Below are positions 58,931 through 64,000 of a stretch of DNA of 64,000 nucleotides, in pieces. The DNA is from UMGS1491 sp944380925. GTDB lineage: Bacteria > Bacillota > Clostridia > Oscillospirales > Acutalibacteraceae. The stretch covers positions 1 to 64,000 of the forward strand of contig CALWJD010000007.1 of the NCBI GenBank assembly GCA_944380925.1. Reading direction: 5' to 3'. The position numbers were made by a program, and so were the translations under genes. The notes below the pieces were generated by a model. The model worked only from the letters and a program-made list of their open reading frames with translations. It had not been told where the DNA came from and made no database searches. Each line of letters starts with the position of its first letter. Position 1 is the first letter of the stretch.

Positions 58931-60460
58931 ATGGTTTCAATTATTCATAGTATAGGACTAAATGGTTTGCAAGCTTTCACGGTTACAATAGAATCTGACG
59001 TTTCGGGCGGAATGCCTGCGTGTGATATAGTGGGTATGGCAGATACGTCTATTAAAGAATCCAAAAATCGTGTTCGGTCTGCAATAAAAAATTGCGGATT
59101 TAGTTTTCCGATTGCAAGAGTTACGGTAAATCTTGCTCCGGCAGATATCAAAAAAACAGGCGCCCTTTACGATTTGCCAATATTTTTGTCGATTCTAAAA
59201 GCTAACGGTCAAATAGACAAAATCCCCGAAGATTCCGTTTTTATAGGTGAGCTTTCATTAACGGGGGAAGTTTGCCCCGTAAACGGAGTTCTGCCTATGA
59301 CTATCCACGCCATGCAATCAGGATTTAAAAATATATTTGTGCCGCATGAAAACGCAGCGGAGGCGGCGGTTATATCGGGAATAAACGTGTACCCGATAAA
59401 AAATGTTAAAGAGCTTACAGATTTTATACAGCTTGAAAAGCCAATATCTTTGCAGCCTCATACAAAAGTAGTTAAAGAAAAATCAGATGCACATTTGGAT
59501 TTTTGCCAAGTAAAGGGGCAGTACGATGTTAAACGTGCTTTAGAAATTGCCGCAGCGGGAGGACATAACATACTTTTGATTGGGCCTCCGGGTTCGGGAA
59601 AGAGCATGCTTGCAAAAAGGCTCCCAACAATTTTACCCGAAATGACATTTGATGAAACCATAGAAACCACAAAGATTTATTCCATCGCGGGTATTTTAAA
59701 AGGTGCTTCTCCGCTCATTACGGAGCGCCCGTTTAGGTCGCCGCATCATACAATTTCGCGCATAGGGCTTTCGGGAGGCGGAACCACCCCTCACCCGGGA
59801 GAGCTTTCTTTGGCGCATAACGGAATACTTTTCTTAGATGAGCTTTCAGAATTTTCTCGTTCTACTATGGAAGCGCTCAGACAACCGCTCGAAGAAGGGC
59901 AAATTACAATCTCAAGAGTTCGCGGTACCCTTACTTTTCCGTGTTCAATTATGCTTGTTGCGGCGATGAATCCTTGCCCGTGCGGATATTTTGGGCATCC
60001 AACCAAAAGTTGTACGTGTTCATCGCATGCCATTGCAAGATATTTGGCAAGAGTGTCAGGCCCAATGCTCGATCGAATGGATATACATGTTGAAGTGCCG
60101 CCCGTTGATTTTGAGAACTTATCTTCAGAAGAAAACTTGGAAACTTCCGAAAAAATCCGCAAAAGAGTAAATAAAGCACGGGCTATCCAGCAGGAAAGAT
60201 ATAAAAATGAGAATATAGTTTGTAATTCATCAATTCCCGCGCATATTTTGCATAAGTCTTGCCCCATGACTGAAAACGCAAAAAATATTTTAAAAGGTGC
60301 TTTTGAGTCCATGGGGCTTTCCGCCCGAGGATATGATAAAATTTTAAAAATTGCCAGAACGATTGCCGATTTGGACGGCTCCGAAGTGATTGATACCCGG
60401 CACGTTGCAGAAGCGGTGCAGTATAGAAGTTTGGATCGTAAATACTGGAATAATAGATAA
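58931..60460 (+). CDS. comM: ComM/YifB-type AAA+ ATPase (Mg-chelatase subunit D/I family)
   Basis: 509 residues. N-terminal lon-protease-like S5 domain (VSIIHSIGLNGLQAFTVTIE ... NLAPADIKKTGALYDLPIFL), Walker A GPPGSGKSMLAKRLP, Walker B ILFLDELSEFS, the sensor regions AAMNPCPCGYFGHPTKSCTCS (a zinc-like Cys set) and a late RGYDKILKIARTIADL. ComM helicases drive branch migration in natural transformation; many anaerobes have YifB without known competence. A ComEA-like gene at 44194 is the only other candidate competence gene here. AAAGAAAGGG precedes the ATG. Confidence 0.94.
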   Translation: MVSIIHSIGLNGLQAFTVTIESDVSGGMPACDIVGMADTSIKESKNRVRSAIKNCGFSFPIARVTVNLAPADIKKTGALYDLPIFLSILKANGQIDKIPEDSVFIGELSLTGEVCPVNGVLPMTIHAMQSGFKNIFVPHENAAEAAVISGINVYPIKNVKELTDFIQLEKPISLQPHTKVVKEKSDAHLDFCQVKGQYDVKRALEIAAAGGHNILLIGPPGSGKSMLAKRLPTILPEMTFDETIETTKIYSIAGILKGASPLITERPFRSPHHTISRIGLSGGGTTPHPGELSLAHNGILFLDELSEFSRSTMEALRQPLEEGQITISRVRGTLTFPCSIMLVAAMNPCPCGYFGHPTKSCTCSSHAIARYLARVSGPMLDRMDIHVEVPPVDFENLSSEENLETSEKIRKRVNKARAIQQERYKNENIVCNSSIPAHILHKSCPMTENAKNILKGAFESMGLSARGYDKILKIARTIADLDGSEVIDTRHVAEAVQYRSLDRKYWNNR

Positions 60461-60477
60461 ATAGATTTTATTTAAAT

Positions 60478-60510
60478 AAAGTCATTCGATTTCCGAATGG
60501 CTTTATTTTT
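60478..60510 (+). terminator. Terminator of comM
   Basis: Stem AAAGTCATTCG / CGAATGGCTTT with a five-base loop, followed by ATTTTTATG. Confidence 0.78.
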
Positions 60511-60571
60511 ATGCCTATGATAATAAAATCAAATTTTTTTGCATATTCATTTTTAAAGGGGGATTTTTAAT

Positions 60572-61327
60572 ATGAAAGTTTTTATATTGAATAGAAAAAA
60601 ACTTATGGTGCTGGTAGGTTCCTTTATAACCGCTGTGCTTTCTTGTTTGGTGGGAATTAATAATGGTGTTTTTATGGCAAAAGAGCGCAAACTTCCTATA
60701 TACTGCGTTGATAAAAAAGAAAAGGTAGTAAGCATTTCGTTTGATGCTGCTTGGGGTAACGAACAAACGCAAACTCTTATTAATATTTTGGCGGATAAAG
60801 GAGTAAAGGCAACATTTTTTTTGGTTGGTTTTTGGGCTGAAAAATATCCCGAATCAGTAAAGGCTATATATGAAGCCGGGCACGATGTCGGAAACCATTC
60901 CGATACTCACCCGCACTTACCAAAACTTGAAAAAGAAAAAGTAACTGCGCAAATCGATGACTGCAATAAAAAAATAGAAGCCGCGGGAGCTCCAAGACCT
61001 ATTTTATTTAGACCTCCCTATGGAGATTACAACAATTGTGTTGTTGAATGCACAAATGAGCTTGGTATGCACTGCATACAGTGGGACGTTGATAGTCTTG
61101 ATTGGAAAGATCCAACGCCTGACGATATGGTTAAAAGAATAAAGACAAAGATAAAACCCGGTTCGATCATTTTAATGCATAACGGTGCAAAAAACACTCC
61201 CGAGGCACTCCCGAAAATAATAGACATGATTAAAGCTGAAGGATATCAAATAGTTCCAATTTCAGAAATTATTTTTAAGGAGAATTATTCGATAAACAGC
61301 CAAGGAAAACAAATACCAAATCAATAA
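60572..61327 (+). CDS. Polysaccharide deacetylase (PdaB-like)
   Basis: 251 residues. N-terminal membrane anchor or signal (about 10-32), then a NodB-type deacetylase: VVSISFDAAWGNEQ (first Asp), FLVGFWAE, DVGNHSDTHPHLPKL with metal-binding H-x-x-x-H, RPPYGDYN and late ILMHNGAKNTPEALPKII. In spore formers the PdaB group shapes cortex peptidoglycan. It is followed by SPOCS/LysM and spoIVA genes, which supports a sporulation role. GGGGG lies 8 bases before the ATG. Confidence 0.9.
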   Translation: MKVFILNRKKLMVLVGSFITAVLSCLVGINNGVFMAKERKLPIYCVDKKEKVVSISFDAAWGNEQTQTLINILADKGVKATFFLVGFWAEKYPESVKAIYEAGHDVGNHSDTHPHLPKLEKEKVTAQIDDCNKKIEAAGAPRPILFRPPYGDYNNCVVECTNELGMHCIQWDVDSLDWKDPTPDDMVKRIKTKIKPGSIILMHNGAKNTPEALPKIIDMIKAEGYQIVPISEIIFKENYSINSQGKQIPNQ

Positions 61328-61422
61328 TACTTAAAAATTAAGTAATAAAAAGATGGCTTATCTAATAACATTTAATAAACTCAAAATATATTTTACTTAC
61401 ATAAAACAAGGAGAGGTTTAAA

Positions 61423-62967
61423 ATGAACTATGACGTAAGCTCTGAAAAATTATCCGTCGGTAAACTTGTGTTTGAGGGGTGTAAGGAGGTTCCTATTGAT
61501 TTAGATTTTTCACTCCCCGATTATTGCCCCGATGTTCAAAAAATTCTAAAATGTAGGGTTTTTCCAAACATAAATTCACGCAGTATTTCGGGCGATCGTT
61601 TAAATATTGATGGGGAGGCGAATATTCGGGTAATATACATTGATGCGGAAAATAATCAGATAAGGTGCTGTGAAAATACAGCTGCGTTTTCAGCCTCGAT
61701 AGATATAAAATCAACTCCCGAAAATGCGGTGTGCTTTACTTTTGCAAAAACGGAATATATGAATTGTCGTGCAGTAAGCCAAAGAAAAATAGATGTTCAT
61801 GGAGCAATTTCTATTTTTGCAAGAATATATGGCAAGGCGGAACAAAATATTTCTTGCTCTGTAAACGGCAAAGATATACAGCAAAAAATAGAAACTTTTC
61901 CTGTTAGTGCATTGGTTGGAATTGGGCAGCAACAGTTTAGTTTAAACGAAGTTTTGGATATGGAAGGGTCTATTTCTCCGGAATTGATTGTTAATTCTAC
62001 ACTATCTGTAAATTTTAGCGACTATAAAGTTATGCCGAATAAAGTGGTTGCAAAAGGTGAAGCGATTTTAAAGGTTCTTTATATGGATGATCTATCTTCA
62101 GGCAATTTGGGTACGTCCGAATATAAAATACCCATAAGCCAAATAGTAGATGTCCCTGGGGCAAAAGAGGGAGGAAAATATATAATTACAGGTGAAGTTT
62201 TGGGGCACAGCGAAAAAATACATCCCGGTAGTGATGAAACCAAAAATATGATTTCACTTGAATCAAAAATTGTGGCAACCGTTATGTATTACGAGGAAAA
62301 AGAAATGGGGATAGTTTCGGATATTTATTCAACGAAATATGATTTAAATGTTCAAAAGTCTGACGTAAACCTAACTCACCTTGAAAATATAATAAACGAA
62401 ACTTTTGACCAAAAGCTTTCCATACCAATGGGCAATGTAAATATATCCGAAATCATAGATATATGGAGTGAAAACTGCTCGGCAAGCGGCACGAATAAGG
62501 AAAACACATTAGATTTTAAAAGCAAAATTAATATTTGCATTCTTGCGTATGGAGAAAATCACGTTCCTTTTTATATTGAACGCACGGCAGAGTTTGAATA
62601 TCAAAAAGAGATTGATGATTTGGGGCACAACATGGTTTGTGCCGTGAAGATTTCGCCAAGATCAATAGGGTACAGATTACCTTCTGAAAATACCATCGAT
62701 ATAAAACTTACTTGTGATATAAGCGCCGGCATATTTAGAAAACTTTCGTTGGGTATGGTAACTGATGCAGATTGTGATGAATCAAAACCCATACCGAAGG
62801 ACCGCTCTAACAGCCTTACGGTTTATTATACCGAAGAAAACGAACCATTATGGGATATAGCAAGAAAATACCATACTTCTTTGCGTGCAATAAAGGACGA
62901 AAACGATATTTCTGATGATTCCGCCAAGCAGGAATCATGCAGGGTTTTGCTGATACCCATAAAATAA
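61423..62967 (+). CDS. SPOCS (DUF3794) and LysM domain spore coat protein
   Basis: 514 residues. The SPOCS/DUF3794 pattern, VPIDLDFSLPDYCPDVQKIL, opens the protein; further SPOCS repeats lie in the middle (about 150-280 and 300-430), and residues 465-512 are a LysM domain (ENEPLWDIARKYHTSLRAI). This architecture is found in SpoVID-like coat morphogenesis proteins of clostridia, which attach the coat to the forespore together with SpoIVA, whose gene follows after 36 bases. GGAGAGG precedes the ATG. Confidence 0.9.
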   Translation: MNYDVSSEKLSVGKLVFEGCKEVPIDLDFSLPDYCPDVQKILKCRVFPNINSRSISGDRLNIDGEANIRVIYIDAENNQIRCCENTAAFSASIDIKSTPENAVCFTFAKTEYMNCRAVSQRKIDVHGAISIFARIYGKAEQNISCSVNGKDIQQKIETFPVSALVGIGQQQFSLNEVLDMEGSISPELIVNSTLSVNFSDYKVMPNKVVAKGEAILKVLYMDDLSSGNLGTSEYKIPISQIVDVPGAKEGGKYIITGEVLGHSEKIHPGSDETKNMISLESKIVATVMYYEEKEMGIVSDIYSTKYDLNVQKSDVNLTHLENIINETFDQKLSIPMGNVNISEIIDIWSENCSASGTNKENTLDFKSKINICILAYGENHVPFYIERTAEFEYQKEIDDLGHNMVCAVKISPRSIGYRLPSENTIDIKLTCDISAGIFRKLSLGMVTDADCDESKPIPKDRSNSLTVYYTEENEPLWDIARKYHTSLRAIKDENDISDDSAKQESCRVLLIPIK

Positions 62968-63003
62968 GGCGAATTTTATTATCATATTTTGGGAGGAAAA
63001 AAA

Positions 63004-64000
63004 TTGGAAGAACGTAATATTTATCAAGATATTTCAGAGCGAACGAATGGTGATATTTATATAGGTGTTGTGGGACCCGTCAGAACCGGAAAATCAACTT
63101 TTATCAAAAAATTTATGGATACTTTGGTTATTCCGAATATTTCAAATGTAGGGCAAAAAGATAGAGCAGTTGATGAACTTCCTCAGTCCGCAGCAGGGCG
63201 TACTATCATGACGACCGAACCTAAATTCATACCGGAAGATGCTGTTGAAGTTAACATAGACGAAAAAGCCAATTTTAATGCAAGAATGATTGATTGCGTG
63301 GGGTATATAGTTCCGAGTGCTTTGGGGTATATTGAAGACGATCAACCTCGAATGGTGATGACTCCTTGGTTCGAAAAAGAAATTCCCTTTAACATGGCGG
63401 CGGAAATCGGAACGAAAAAAGTAATTACGGATCACTCAACCATAGGGCTTGTCATTACCACTGACGGAAGTATCGGAGATATAGAAAGAAGCGAATATGA
63501 AGAAGCCGAAAAAAGAGTAATAAATGAGCTCAAAGAGATAAAAAAGCCGTTTATAGTTCTTCTTAATAGCGTGGCACCTTATTCAGAATCTGCTAAAAAT
63601 CTTACGAATTATATGGTCGAGGAATATAAAGTCCCCGTGATACCCGTAAATTGTGCCGAGCTTAGCGAAGAAGAGATAAAACGGATTTTGGCCGAGATAC
63701 TTTTTGAATTTCCCATAAAAGAAATAAAAATAGATATGCCAAGTTGGATATCGTCCCTTGAAAGCGATAACTGGCTTAAAAAATCGATTTATGGATGTAT
63801 AAAAAGCTCGGTAGGTGAGATTACCAAAATAAATGAGATACAAAAGCTTATAGACTCGCTTTCAAATTGCGAGTACGTGGAAAGCGCCGAAATTTCATCG
63901 GTAAATTTGGGTAAAGGCAGTGCAAAGGTAAAAGTTCGCCCGAATGACGGGTTATTCTATAAAATTTTAAGCGAAAAAACGGGATTGGATATTGAAAGCG
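63004..64000 (+). CDS. spoIVA: Stage IV sporulation protein A (partial, cut by window end)
   Basis: The frame runs to the window end (332 codons seen; SpoIVA is near 490). Start TTG at 63004, 7 bases after GGGAGG; the product opens MEERNIYQDISERTNGDIYI, as in SpoIVA. Walker A is GPVRTGKST (24-32), and there is the conserved RTIMTTEPKFIP stretch and NARMIDCVGYIVP. SpoIVA is an ATPase that polymerises on the forespore surface as the coat base. No internal damage is seen. It is a definitive mark of an endospore former. Confidence 0.97.
   Translation, partial: MEERNIYQDISERTNGDIYIGVVGPVRTGKSTFIKKFMDTLVIPNISNVGQKDRAVDELPQSAAGRTIMTTEPKFIPEDAVEVNIDEKANFNARMIDCVGYIVPSALGYIEDDQPRMVMTPWFEKEIPFNMAAEIGTKKVITDHSTIGLVITTDGSIGDIERSEYEEAEKRVINELKEIKKPFIVLLNSVAPYSESAKNLTNYMVEEYKVPVIPVNCAELSEEEIKRILAEILFEFPIKEIKIDMPSWISSLESDNWLKKSIYGCIKSSVGEITKINEIQKLIDSLSNCEYVESAEISSVNLGKGSAKVKVRPNDGLFYKILSEKTGLDIES

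Noticed and set aside
1..64000. tRNA, rRNA, insertion sequences, prophage and origin
   Set aside because: No cloverleaf-like or rRNA segments, transposases, integrases, phage structural genes or DnaA-box clusters were recognised by eye. A tRNA scan would be decisive.

Overview
The window looks like a chromosomal segment of a low-GC, anaerobic, endospore-forming member of the Clostridia, probably a gut Oscillospiraceae-like lineage. The grounds are AT-rich base use, AGGAGG-type ribosome sites, sporulation genes (spmA, spmB, spoVT, a LysM/SPOCS coat protein, spoIVA), a PolC-type replicase, a V-type ATPase, an oxygen-sensitive class III ribonucleotide reductase and a clostridial ferredoxin. The species cannot be named from this.

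Layout: 1-1.6 kb, rimI and tsaD, behind a short tandem duplication at the window edge. 1.7-4.1 kb, four small double-glycine leader genes on the minus strand. 4.2-5.3 kb, spmAB. 5.5-10.6 kb, an AbrB-type regulator, then pgk, two more double-glycine genes, tpiA and gpmI. 10.6-15.4 kb, spoVT, ferredoxin, secreted ankyrin protein, M23 peptidase, an unrecognised gene pair and a Nif11-like precursor. 15.4-26.3 kb, the long minus-strand run pyrH-frr-uppS-cdsA-dxr-rseP-ispG-polC, with a stray copy of the polC 3' end behind it. 26.5-35.4 kb, a nine-gene V-type ATPase operon. 35.4-36.2 kb, an exported YfbR-like HD protein. 36.5-41.5 kb, a complete NHLM-type exporter (adaptor, peptidase-ABC, second ABC). 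42-43.8 kb, a sortase-anchored repeat surface protein. 44.2-50.9 kb, a ComEA-like protein, a zinc ABC importer, a SEDS protein, a flavoprotein and a PASTA pseudokinase. 51.2-57.1 kb, redoxin-nrdD-nrdG, glyS, cysteine desulfurase and an IscU scaffold. 57.2-58.8 kb, three more double-glycine genes. 58.9-64 kb, comM and sporulation genes, with spoIVA cut by the window end.

The most interesting theme is a dispersed peptide-export system. One C39-peptidase exporter, with no modification enzyme beside it, sits in the same 64 kb as ten small genes whose products carry a leader ending in a GG motif (consensus roughly L-S-D-E-E-L-E-x-I-x-G-G). Their cores are long (about 60-110 residues), varied and mostly carry one hydrophobic segment. 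Most have their own strong sigma-A promoter and terminator and lie between housekeeping genes. Two have minus-one frameshifts, one ends beside a hexanucleotide microsatellite that could change its C-terminus, and one sits next to a duplicated polC tail. This looks like an expanding, fast-evolving family of exported peptides sharing one exporter. The assignment of these peptides to this exporter is inference.
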